Source: Haemonchus contortus
Taxonomy: Eukaryota; Nematoda; Chromadorea; Rhabditida; Trichostrongylidae
Length of the DNA stretch: 64,000 nucleotides
Assembly (NCBI GenBank): GCA_000469685.2
Contig: LS997567.1
Span: 6,465,374-6,529,373, forward strand
Direction: 5' to 3'
Part shown: in pieces, positions 12,520 through 24,300 of the stretch
Layout of the letters: every line of letters begins with the position of its first letter
Position numbering within the stretch: position 1 is the first letter of the stretch
Program-made: the position numbers and the translations under genes
The notes under the pieces: generated by a model
What the model was told of the DNA's origin: nothing
Databases searched by the model: none
Seen by the model: only the letters and a program-made list of their open reading frames with translations

Positions 12520-12814
12520 GTGGTGTAGTGGCAAGTGGCGCACTATATCACACGCACGGTCACGGGCTCGAATCCTGGGTCGATGCCCGCCCAGGCCAAC
12601 CAAGCCTTCCATCCCTCCGGGGTCGGTGAATTGGTACCAGACTCGTCTGGGAGGATAAAAGCACTGACTTGTACATCGGCTGGCCACCGCAAGTCATTGT
12701 ATAGGCCACATACGCACTCATTACGCCACTACGATTCTGAATGGAAGTCGAGTGCGGGGGCGCATCCCTCAGACGGGATTGATTAACGCCAAAAACTTTG
12801 TCCTTTTTGTCCTT
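12520..12814 (+). repeat. tRNA-derived SINE, full-length reference copy
   Basis: A 295-bp element flanked by a perfect 14-bp target duplication TGTGGTAGAGCGAG (12506-12519 and 12815-12828). The 5' end has a pol III box A-like block, TGGTGTAGTGG at 12521, and a box B-like block, GGGCTCGAATCC at 12564-12575, so it descends from a tRNA. The body carries CCAGACTCGTCTGGGAGGAT and GGCTGGCCACCGCAAGTCAT. The 3' tail is a TTTGTCC-type short repeat rather than poly-A. It has no coding capacity and depends on a partner LINE for mobility (general SINE biology). Confidence 0.9.
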
Positions 12815-12828
12815 TGTGGTAGAGCGAG

Positions 12829-15060
12829 ATACTGATAAGTTTTAATTCACTGAGCAGTTCGCTACTCATTCTCGCTGGGTTCGATTTCAACGCATCCTCA
12901 AAAGCTGCTCTCATGAGAGTAGCCGTATAAGGACGATGTTTTCTAGACTTCAATCACATCTCCCTTTGAGATCTTGTAATAACTACAATTTAACTTGAAA
13001 ACCTGGAATGAGTACCCATGCTGAATTAGTTGGTAACCAGTAATTTTGCCAAGGAAAAGTTGATTGCATTTTTACGAGTGTTTCCATCCAGTTACACAAA
13101 AAGCGTTCAACGTTTAGCTCAATTAGTACCGAGCTTACACTTCTTTAAGGGCTCCGTCCGCGCCATAACAACTCATCCAAATATATGCCGAGCGCCTTCC
13201 TGGTTTAGGCTTGTGTTGTTGGCTGAAGCTACCTTCGTGCAGAAGTTCTCCGACTAACACCCTCCTGAAACTTCCTCTGTAGTCGTGAACGTGAACACAC
13301 ATAGGAATACGAACAGAGCTAAATGGAAAAGGAGTAAGAAGTAGTCTTCAAAGACCACTAATCGTGTTTCCATGTTCTCAAAGTGCATGATTTTAATCAC
13401 TCAACGTTGTCCTATTTTTGCTGCTAGCGGTTGCTTCCCTCCTTCAGGATTTCGTCTACAAGTAGTATTGTCCGAGGTATCGATTTTACGCTTTTTGCCA
13501 CTGTCTCTCTCGAGATCCTCGTAGGAGAACATATCCCACTGCGCCAACTGGCAATTAGCTGAAGTTTGAGAAGTACTTGGGAAAATCCTCCAACGTGAGT
13601 TTGACACCATTACCCTCCTGCTCAGATCAATGGTCAACTATTGGGCTGTGAGGGAATAGCCGTAGTCGGATACGTTCCCAGGATCAATCGCCTACTTCTT
13701 TGCCGTTACCCACCCAGACTTATCCTCTGTGAATACTACAGTCCCTGATTCTCAATCCGAAGACCTTCCTAGATGGATGTTCTGAATAGCTTCGGCCCTG
13801 ACTAAGGACCTTTCGCCATCCCTGTAATTATGCTTCTGTGAGGGTGGTGACATATAACAACGTAAAGAAATAAATAAATTTTTAAATAGTAAACATGGTA
13901 TGTTGATGTGTAAACAGATTGACAATTAATACAAATGAAAATCCATTACTGTCGCTTATACAAACCACTAAATCTACATATGGCTAGAACTATCCATTTC
14001 CTGGAGCGATTTGCCGCCTCAAACGCGCTACAATGAGCCAGCTCGAGGTCACACGGATAGACTGGAAATTTTCTTAATGCACATTGACCAGTTCATTGCT
14101 ATATTTTTATAGACCAGGATACCACAGAGACCATGAATAAAAATCGCTTGTTGTAACTAATTAAATTCGAGAAAGTATTTAGCTTTGTTGATGCCGCCTG
14201 CGCTCGGGTCCCGCGTGGAAATGCTGCCCTCAGTATTGCTGCCTTCCCGTGCGTTTTCAACTTGTTTCAATGCTTTTCCGGTAATTTATTTACAAATCAC
14301 AGCGGAATCTTGTGAAGTTTTTGTTGGTTTCCAATGTTTCTCTCTCATATCCACTATTTTCTTTTAAACTAATGGAGTCTGGGTGTAAAATTGTGTAAAC
14401 TTTTTCATTTTTTCCCAAGAGTATCCTGATCGATGTATTTGCCCTTGTTTTAATTTTTTTTAAGATTCATGAATAATGTTTAGTGCTTTCGGGACATTGA
14501 AGCTTACTAGTATCAGTACTGATTTACTTCAGAATTTCTCATTTATTGGTTTTTTTTTACAGTTTGGGCCTCTTAAGCGCTACAGTTTTAAAGGAGTGGC
14601 CTGAAAATCAGGATAAGAAATGGTTCTGGTGAAAGGTGAATGGACATGAAGTTACGAAAGGGCATAGTGAGACTTTTCTTAACATAATTGGATGAACAGA
14701 AAAATGAAAAGATAGATTTTTTAATTTCTAACGGCGACATTTGCTGAAAATGTGTCACTTCCAGTTGTTGATCCTTTTCTGTGAACTTGTTTACTCGATT
14801 TTGAATTGTATTTACATGCACACTATGGAAAACATACTGCTTTTACTCTCAAGTTCTTGCATTCGCTTTTTGACGCATTTGTTTTACCGAAATCTAATTA
14901 TCGCTTTCCTTGTATTTACCAGTGTAACTTCACATAATCGCCCTGAATTTTGAATTTTTTATCCCTCTGCCGTTCCTGATTGTATTGAGTTTCTGATGTA
15001 GAATGAACTAGTGATTGAGCAAAGGGTTTCAAACTGCATCATTATTCCCTCTGACGTAGA
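12829..15060. other. No gene confidently seen
   Basis: No supported exon chain. A minus-strand frame at 13401-13637 has hydrophilic, protein-like composition but no confirmed splice structure. Confidence 0.4.
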
Positions 15061-15365
15061 CATCGCGTAATCGTGCGCAGCTAATCAATAATCGTGCTTT
15101 TCGTCCTGTCAACCACCATAGACGGACCTTTCCTACACGATAATCTTCCTTATATTCAAACAGTACGTTCCCTCTAACGCAGTTATCTTAATCGTGCGCA
15201 GCTAATCAATAATCGTGCTTTTCGTCCTGTCAACCACCATTGACGGATCTTTCCTACACGATGATTCTTCCTCATATTCAAACTGTACATTCCCTCCAAC
15301 GCAGTCATCGTAATCGGGCGCAGCTAATCAATAATCGTGCTATTCAACCCTTCAACACCTGAGAC
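15060..15365 (+). repeat. Tandem repeat, unit of about 121 bp, 2.5 copies
   Basis: The block TAATCGTGCGCAGCTAATCA starts at 15068, 15189 and (with one mismatch) 15311, giving periods of 121 and 122 bases. Each unit continues with CAATAATCGTGCT and, in the first two, TTTCGTCCTGTCAACCACCA and a TTCCTACACGAT block. The third unit is partial. It is non-coding and looks like a small minisatellite-type array. Confidence 0.85.
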
Positions 15366-16335
15366 ACTTTTCCTGCCCCAGTGATTCTTACTTTGACATG
15401 GTCGATGGGATGTAAAGCGAGACGCGGTATATTTATTTGCTGAAGCAATTCCATCTTCCTTATCGTTGCAAAGTTATTTGCTTCCGGTAATGGGTACGGA
15501 AAACACTGAATCATGATTGTTATTTCCTGGCACGTGCCATTCCATTTTGATGTCTTCCGAGTCTTCCTCTGCTAATGCCTTGGCCAATATCTCTCAGACA
15601 CGGTTCTTCCCCGTCTGGGCTGTGTTAAAGTACATTCCTAACAGCTGTTCCTTATTTAAAAAAACATGTTTACCGTAGTTTGGTCAGCTTTCTTGACTTG
15701 CCTCTCGATCTCCACTAGACTTGCCTTTCAATTAACCAGCGGAAATTTCTCGAGTAAAGCACGTTGGTATTTGATTATGTTTATTTAATCTTCTCGCGAT
15801 TCGATTTCACAGATTCCGACATCCCGCCACTAAAATGATGTGGTTATCTGCGATAATCTTGCGTAGGTTGGAGCTCTTACGAGCTACAAATAGCCCCGTA
15901 GGAGGATCGAGGAATGAAGTCGAGAAATCGGAAAGGATGTTGACGCAGCGAAATCCATAATTCGAGTCGCGTTTGGATTACTTAAAAGTTAATCGTAGGC
16001 AGGAAATGACGCCCTGAAGAGCTCATAAATATAATGCGTCTGCAAATTTCAGTTCCTGTGTATGTGTCGCATCGTCCCATTCGAAGTCCTAGAGGCATAC
16101 TGGCCTTTGAAGGGACTCTCTTAGACAGACCGTATTCGTACAAGTTCCATCCAATCTCTCATATTCATCTTTTTCTTGAATAATTCCAACAGAAGGAGTC
16201 TGGAGCGGTGAAGGGACCCTGTGAGGGTAGGAATTGATCCCGCGACCATGGAGGTGTCTTTAACCATCGCCTTACCTATCAATTTCTTACTATTTCGGGT
16301 AAGGTCAAGGGTGATTGTTCTCTTCATTTCTACTC
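15366..16335. other. No gene seen
   Basis: No supported exon. Around 16220-16260 on the minus strand is a GGTCGCGGGATCAATTCC block resembling a pol III box B, probably the edge of another old tRNA-derived repeat. Confidence 0.4.
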
Positions 16336-16339
16336 GTTT

Positions 16340-16520
16340 ATCACTTACGTCGTCTGGATCACCTGTCGTCCCGATGATTAATTGCCTCCGTGATCATCGA
16401 TTGGCTCGAGCGGGCGCCAATAACGTCTTCATTCGTCCCTGTTGCGAGCCAGTGTAGTCTACTCGCTCGAAGGACGTGAGGCATACCATACCTTTTGTTC
16501 AGAGATTTTGTGAAGAAGTC
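16340..16520 (+). repeat. Interspersed repeat family R2, copy 1
   Basis: Shares with 28255-28470 and the minus strand of 61040-61235 a core that includes GGCTCGAGCGGGCGCCAAT, then CATTCGTCCCTG and GCGAGCCAG, followed by a variable CTCGCTCGAAGGA-like block. No coding content and no termini recognised. Confidence 0.6.
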
Positions 16521-17340
16521 TGACTATGTATTAGAGCTCGTACACATCATTAACTACCCTCATCGTTTGATGTGTTGCTGGTCGGGGATCTCATAAACTT
16601 GTCGCCCTTTCTGCATTCTGAGCCGTACGTGGCTTCTTGGATGAGGAACAGGTTTAACTGTAATTGTGTCGTAGAGTAGGTGGTTCCCTATCGCCTTTGG
16701 TTGAGGAAATCAAAGTTGAATAATCATCGACGCAGTGAATCACTGAGTCAACTAACCGCAGACTGTGAAGTACAAGACGGTGAAAAACTGGCTTGATAAG
16801 ACTCCAGGAAAATCGGTTTGCCAAAAATATCTTCATTTTATTGTGGTGTTTCCAGAGGCCATTCTATCCTATGCCACAACTTCAGAGACTAGCTTTTATG
16901 AATAGCCCTGGATTGCTCACATCAATCTCAAGAGCAAAATTTTGCTCCAGAACGGTCGCAGAGAGAGATAGGGGCTGTTCCCTGGAAGTGGTCATTTCGC
17001 TCAAACACGAATCTTGGCGATAAGTGAACATGATCAGAAAAGGTAATTAGTGCGATTAGTTGATACTGCTGCCTTTTTCGTAAGGTTTCTATGATATGGG
17101 ACAAACAAGAGATGTTAATCTCTACCTCCCTCGTCTGGGAGGAGTTTGTCTGATACGATAGGTCTGCTAAGTTTAGAAGTCCAGGGTATCGATTTTACGG
17201 TTGTGAGATCCTCCTCCCAGCCCCTCACTTCCATTTCCCTCCCTCCCCTCCCCCACCTCATTCATTTCATCACTTTACTTATTTAGTTGTGAATGAAGTA
17301 CAATATACTTGTGTTTCGATTGTCGCGATAGCTCAATTCC
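16521..17340. other. No gene seen
   Basis: Upstream of the transporter gene. No convincing exon or repeat could be supported. Confidence 0.4.
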
Positions 17341-17344
17341 GTCT

Positions 17345-17560
17345 TGGGAATTACCCATGCCTTCGACAACCATTCCTATTTGTAGGGGTAGTTGAAAGCT
17401 CTTCGCCTAACAATGGTTTGTGGGGGCCAGCCTATACAAGGGTATTTCGAATCAGTACTTTGGTCATTTGGGGCGAGTCCGGCTCTAACTAAACGACTGG
17501 GAAGGCCTGGAAAGCTTGGTGTCGGTCCAGAATTTAATTGCCGGAACCTAAGTGCACTAT
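17345..17560 (-). repeat. Strongly diverged SINE copy
   Basis: Read on the minus strand it follows the SINE body in order: CCAGGCCTTCC, AGCCGGACTCG, TTGTATAGGCTGGCCCCCAC and AACCATTGTTAGG, corresponding to the SINE blocks for paired-C, ACTCGTCTGG, CATCGGCTGGCCACCGC and GTCATTGTATAGG. Identity is low, so the call is tentative. Confidence 0.4.
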
Positions 17561-18372
17561 TTGGCAGTGTCACATCTATTGAAATGTTCGTATACAAACT
17601 GGTATTATAAAGTTGTATACTCTCCAGTGTTTTGTAACCCTTAGGCAATTTTATGGAGTACATTAGGAAGTGGGTGTGGAATACTGGGAATTCCCGTCCC
17701 CTCCGTCATCGCTTGACACCCACTGGAGGCTTCCACAGCGTCGTGTTTCTCCTCGTGTGTCTAATCGACATTTTCTCGCGCTGAAAGAAGGCTCATTCGA
17801 TGGGGCCTTTTAAGGGACTACTGTATTTCTACACCTCTTTTTTACCTGTCAGATGAAAAGTTATGGTTTTTTGACAGTACTTGCCTAACTTAACCGAGAA
17901 CTGGCATGCCTTTTCACGTGTGTGTTGACACACGTTTGTTGACATATCGTCGTTTCAAGTCTATTTTACGAAAACCAAAACATACAAGTTTCTTGCAGAT
18001 TCCCTTTTTACTCCACCGAAACGGCTGTTGTTATGGTAATCTCTTCCTGTAGCAGTAGTTTCTCAACCACAAATCGAGGTAAGTTATGTCATTACTACAT
18101 TTTGTCCCGGTGAGATCGTCACACTTAGTTCGGGTCTACTCTGTGTGTCATCAATATTATCATCAGACGATTCATCTGAACTCTTTTCTACCCACCCACT
18201 TTTCTTTCCATCATTGATTTTCTGCTTCATCGTAGATAACAAAAGCTATTCGGGCGTGCCCCAGTACTGCTATTAACTACTTTGGGTTCTGAATCGTGCG
18301 CGTGGGCTAAATAAAAGTGGTCTGTGACACGTCAGAAAATGTTTACGAGTATCTGTAGCGTTTTATTTTTAG
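17561..18372. promoter_or_regulatory. 5' flank of the transporter gene
   Basis: A non-coding flank. It ends in ATTTTTAG directly before the ATG at 18373, which in nematodes is typical of a spliced-leader trans-splice acceptor. A possible non-coding upstream exon ending at a gtaagt donor lies near 18078, but it cannot be joined in phase to the ATG exon as coding sequence. Confidence 0.4.
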
Positions 18373-21300
18373 ATGAAAAAAGAAGGTCGACGTTATTCCT
18401 CCGCACGCGATCGTTTGCGTAATGATGATTTCATCGCATTTTGGCTCACATCTAATCAGGTGAGGTTATTTTTTATTTTTATCTCCCCTGTACTACGCAC
18501 TTTACTTACTGTTTCTTTAACTTAATTTCACATGAGAGTGGAGCATTTTCATTACATTGTTCCCAAGGAGTGTTATTCCATCCCCCTCCCATTTGTCCGA
18601 GGGAAAAAATGGACGTATTTCTCGGTCCGTTGGTTAAGTGACTAATCGAGTTTTTGCGCTCTATTCGAACGGATTGTGGCAGGGAAACTCGACCTATGAC
18701 CTGCATTAGGTTATGAAACGCTTCGGTTCATGGGATTCACATGGTCGTAAGCTGTTTCAAGCATTCATAAAAAAAGGTCTGTTTTGAAAAGTAACTCGTA
18801 GCAGATGAGTAGTTTTAAGTTGGGTAATGTTGGGTACCCAGGGCTAGGTCAGGCGGCTCCTTGATGGGCCCTCTGTGATTTTTGACCTCGACTTCTATTG
18901 GGCTTTTGTCCTTCTTGAAGTCGCCGACGAAATGGTTTTCAAATCCCCCAACTTGTATGACGGTGCGAAACTCATCTCGTAGTTGGGTTTTTCGGTTTCC
19001 CATTGCGAACTCCATTGGCAAGCGAACTTAGGTGAATGTCTCCGATAGTGTACTGTAAGTGCCAAAAGAAAAAGTCAACAAACGGGTTCCAAGAAGAATG
19101 TTTCCTTGGTATTGATTTTGAGGCTAACAAAATCGATAAATGAAGTGTGATGATAAAGTGAAAAAGAGCGAACAGTCCTGTAAAGCTTCTTATTTACATT
19201 GAAATCTTCTCTCTGTGTTTCTCCTCCGGCACTACATCCTACTTTTGCATGGGAGGGACCTGATAGTTGAGCTGTATAAAAACTAGGTTGACAACTAAGT
19301 AACTGTTTATATTTGTATGTAACCCAAACGTTCACTTTAAGGTGTAAATACCTGTTTTTCAAGATGCTTTGCATTTATGGACCAGATACCTGGGTATTTT
19401 ATGGTCAATACATGGCTTGATTAATGTTTCCCTTCTTTGAAAAAAAGGAGTTGTGCTTTTTGCAGTCACTACGCAATTATTTAATTACCAACTTAGTGAA
19501 AAAATCATTGCCTTTTCACGCATAAGAGCTATACGTGGACGTTTGTGGACGAGTTTTTCGATAGAAGCCGTTCTCCCATCCCATTCTTTGCTGAAAAGGC
19601 GTGAGCTTAGTCATAGTGGCCATTATTGTTGATCATAAAAACACTTCAAATTGCATCAGACCAGTTTTTTTTCTTTCTGTTTATTTGAAGTCCCTTTTTT
19701 AGCAACCTGGGTATGTGCCGGCAGCGAATCAAGCTCCTAGAGCTGTACACTTCAAATCGCAGGATTCCATCGGTACCGTTTTCCATTCTATTCAAACCTC
19801 TTTGTGTTGACTATTGTTATTTTAGCTGACTCATCAGATACATCTTCAACTGACAGCAGTTTGACTGAAAAACCGAAATATCTCAATGGAGGGTAAGATT
19901 TCAATGCGACTGCTGTTTTTCGTAAACTTTGCTGGTCATGAAATCATTTTGCCAGCTGATCTTTGAACTGTAATTTTCGGAAATCGATAAGCATAACTAC
20001 CTACACTACTTCTATATTTCTTATAACCTTTTTGTAGATATGGCTGGATTGTGGTCGGATTCAGTTTTGTTCTTCATTTTATTGCTGACGGTCTGTCGTT
20101 CAGTTTTGGTGTATTATTTCCCAAAATTCAAGAGGTACATTTTATACAGACTTACTACCTAGTAGAGCAGTTAATTCAAATAGTAATTGTTCAGCGATTT
20201 GGGGCGAAGCGTTTTGGAGCGAGTTCTGTGGCGTCCTTATTCCTTTCTCTTCCATTACTATTGGGACCGATTGCTGGCTTCATTACTGACGTCTGCGATT
20301 GCAAGTGGGTTAATTTTTTTTTTGGAAAATAGATTGTTTCTCTGATAATATGATCGTTCTCTCTGGAATTTCTAATGCCTTTGGTATTCATTTAGCGGAA
20401 TGATGTTTGTTTTTATCGTAGTCTTTGGATTATGCGATTACTGAGAAAAGCATTTGGTGTTAGGAGATGGATTTTTGCGAGTGAAGCCATATTAGATACT
20501 AATTCTCGCGTTGGTTGCCTGGTGAAGCCCTATTTGACTAAGCCGTCGTTATTCCATATGAATATTCGATTCCGGTTGCGAGGGAAACTAGCATAATCGT
20601 GACGACTTTGCGAATTATCCTGTCAAGGGACCAAAATCATAGTTGGATTGGGCTTAGATGGATAAAATCGCGGATTTCTTTATCTGGATATCCGCTCAGG
20701 CCAACGAGGCCTTCTATTCTTTTGGGTTCGGGTAATTAGTACCAGACTCGTCTGGGAGGAACATTGACTCTGCTAGTCTTAACAAGCCATTGTGGAGCCA
20801 CGAACGCACTCAAAAAGCCCGTGCGATTCTGAATGGAAGTCCAATGTGGGGGTGCATCCTAAATAGGGATCATTTAAAGCGAAGAATTTAGTTCAACTCA
20901 GATTGAGATGAAAATAATTCAGTCTTAGCAATTTTAGTTAATAAGTTATATTGAAAAATGACATCCGCTATGGCGAATGCATGGTTGTGCGAAGTGGCGC
21001 ATCTGCCACAAATATGGTCCGGGTATCGAACCCTTGATCCTACCCTCTCCAAACCACTTAACTTGACACACAGCATGTGTGAGAATACAGGAGCACTGAC
21101 AGGCTTCGTCAGAAATCTCCCTCAGTTGTTATAAAGCCCAAAGTCGCATTCAACCGCCGTCACGATTCTGAAAGGGGATTGATTGCGAGGGAGTTCCCTG
21201 AAACGGGGAAAACAGCGCTTGAAATTCTTCTGAGAAAATTTTTGCAGAGTGCATTGCTAAGTTATTGGAGTTATTCATCTTATTCATGTAGCGTTATTCC

Positions 21301-24300
21301 AGAAGGACTATTTTGATTGGGGGAATCTTCTGCTGTGCTGGAGCGGTGACATCGTATTTTTGTCAGTCAATTTTGATGTTCACCCTATGTTTTGGAGGAT
21401 TAATAGGAGTAGGTGAGCGGTGATTTCAAGTTAAGCTCGCATATGAAAGACTAGATAATTTGAAATGTTTTCCCTTATCAATTCATTTTTATAAGCTCTC
21501 ATGTATACTTATAGGACTCTCATTAGTTTATAATGCTGCCATCGTCATTGTCACGTATAATTTCGAACTGAGAAGAGGTGTAGCCACAGCTTTAGCAGTT
21601 TCTGGTACAGGTGTTGGAACGATAGTGTTTCCAGTGTTTCTGAAACATGTAAGTTTTTTATGAATTTAGCTGAACTTTGACAGTTGTTGTAGTCTGATTG
21701 GACCACGTGCGCTTCGTTCTGTGCGTTCGTTTATAGTAGGTCACGCCGCAGCCGTCGCACACGGCTCGTCAGCCCGCGATTCTTGACGGATGTCGCGTGT
21801 TGTCTTGCGCCGCGCGAAGTGGGCGAGGTGATCTAGTTGCGAAGGACGCGCCGAACGGACGTTCCCAGATTGGACCTGATGTATTTCGTTTCAGTTTGTG
21901 CCGGAAACAGGTACTGATATTGGCCCAGCAATCATAGCAATTTCACTCGTTCTCTCTATTATCATATTTATTGGACTAATAGTTAGAGATGTGGAATGGC
22001 AAAGTGATACACCAGAGTACAAGGTTCGCTTGAACACTATCTCCTACAGATATTACCAGTTGTCCAAGATTGTTAAATACATATTTAAGATGAAAGTGTT
22101 CCATAGGAGGCTGAAGAAACTGCGTGAAGACGAAGAAAGCATGAAAAATCAAGAATGTGGTCGAATGGTTAGTTGTCCTTCGTACTCACCTATACCTTGC
22201 CATCACTTACTTTTCACCAGAGTTTCCTTATAAACAAGCACAGTACTGGCTAGTTAACTTTGACTCAATCGGGGTAAACGGTCGTAAAGAAACCGCGTGG
22301 AGTCATTGAATACTGGTAAAGTAAGATTGTAAAACAGCGAGGACATTGAGAAGCCTAAAATTCTTTTCATATGCATTCCATAAGTAGCTTTTCAGCGAGT
22401 AGCTTTTTCTTGTCGCATTCAGAGCCCTTTCAGGTGTTTACTTTACATTATAATTTTACCAGTACTCCAAGTTTTTATTCTTCTAACGAGGAGGTCCTAC
22501 ACTTATGTCTCTGTGAAGCTAATCTCGATGAATTCCATGTGATTTGATTTAACTTTCAGTTCTTTTCATTTGCTCCTTGTTCTTTCTCTTTATTAATTTT
22601 TGGCCTCAAACCATATATTTTTCTACGATTTCTTTTCTTTTTTCCTAGTTGTACACCCTTGTGGCTATGTTCGATCCGGCTGTGAGTTTTGTATTGCTTT
22701 TTCAACATAGAATATCCCAACATTGCCCCTTGTCTTGATAACCATGTAGTACTTAACACTTACGGCATGGTAGATGAGTGTCCGTAATGTCAACATTCCT
22801 AGAGTTTTGTAGTTTATTTGAAATTTGGCAAAGTCAGTAATGAGATGGAAATGAGAAAAGTAGATCAGCTTGTGTCGGTGCTATTGCGGTGTCAGTATTA
22901 AATTTAAATAATCATTTAAAAATAACTGGTTTTCAGTATCAAGATGTGGAACCTCGTCGTGCTTGTTCTCTGCCATCAATGCCATCGTATTTCAGACCAT
23001 TCATGAATAAGCTAGATTTCAATGTAGAGGTAAGTTATTTAGTTACTTTTTTCATATGCACTTTATTTGAACGAGTGAATCCAATCTTTTTTTTTTGTTA
23101 TTACATACCCGTACCACTAATACCGACTTACCTGAACGAGCACTGCCTTTTTGCACAGCTTGAGATGCAAGTAATTGAATACTTAACTCGTAATCGCTGA
23201 GGTGCTGGCTTACTCGAATTGCCAGTCTTCGTAATTGTGCCAATGTTGTACTAGGCTGTACTAACCCGACAAAGTTGGGAAAGCGTTGGTTGTTGTTGCA
23301 CTTCCATTCAGTACTGCAATTTCACACCGAACCTGGCAGGGGCGAAATTACCCATTCAGGCGAAAATCCTGTGGGGGACCCACGCTGAACGTTTTTAGCC
23401 GTCGAAGCTGTTAGACAATGTATACTGAGGGATATGCAGCGAATGATATCTAGCACGTATGGGGTGCGGTTGCAGAGGGAATGGGTCTGCTAGACGTTTG
23501 ATAAAGTCAAAAGGATTAAGTCTCCCGGCTGTTTTCAATGTGCATCTACTCATACAGCTTTCATTTTGATTCGCGATTAAAGGGTGAAGGTGATATGTCT
23601 CAAGTGGCGCACTGTCACACACAGTGATCGAACTACGGAACGGTATTCGCCCGGGCCAACCAAGCCTCCCATCCCTCAGGGTTTGACTATTTGGCATCAG
23701 GCTCGCCTGAGTGTATAAAATCACTGACTTGTACATCGGTTGGCCACCGCAAGTCATTGTATGGGCCACATACGTACCCATACAAGCTGCTAGGGCAGTT
23801 CGTAACGGAATTCGAATGCGTGGGCGCATCCCAAGATCGGGTTTCAGCCAACGACTGTCTTTTTTTCGTTGTTAATTGTGTTTGGATGCGTACTTGGCCT
23901 GCACACTGGCTCTCGGAGGCTGGCAGATGTTCAAGTCGATTTTTTAATTTTTCCAGATGAGCTTGGTACGAGGCGGGGCATCGACCCCAGGGAGAAAGGG
24001 ATGGGAACCAGGAAGCTCGGACAACTTAATAGGCATCTCCTTGCTATTTGACCCGTGACAGACAGTACATTGCTAGCCAGACCAATTGACCTTCAAACAA
24101 ACCTCACTATCAACGAAAAATGAACAAAATCAAAGACGGGAACTGAACTCACATTCTGTTTTCCTGGCCTCCTTTTTTACATTAGAAAAAAAACGAGCTT
24201 CTAAATCTCCTAAAAAACTTTTAAATCAAACAAACTTGAACAAGAACTAAATACCATTCGAATAAATAATCAGTATTGACCACCGTGTCTAAAGAAAATA

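Noticed and set aside
12860..12900. GGTTCGATTTC resembling a tRNA T-loop
   Set aside because: No cloverleaf, anticodon arm or acceptor stem can be formed around it.
13401..13637. Minus-strand frame of hydrophilic composition
   Set aside because: No adjoining exon with matching phase was found.
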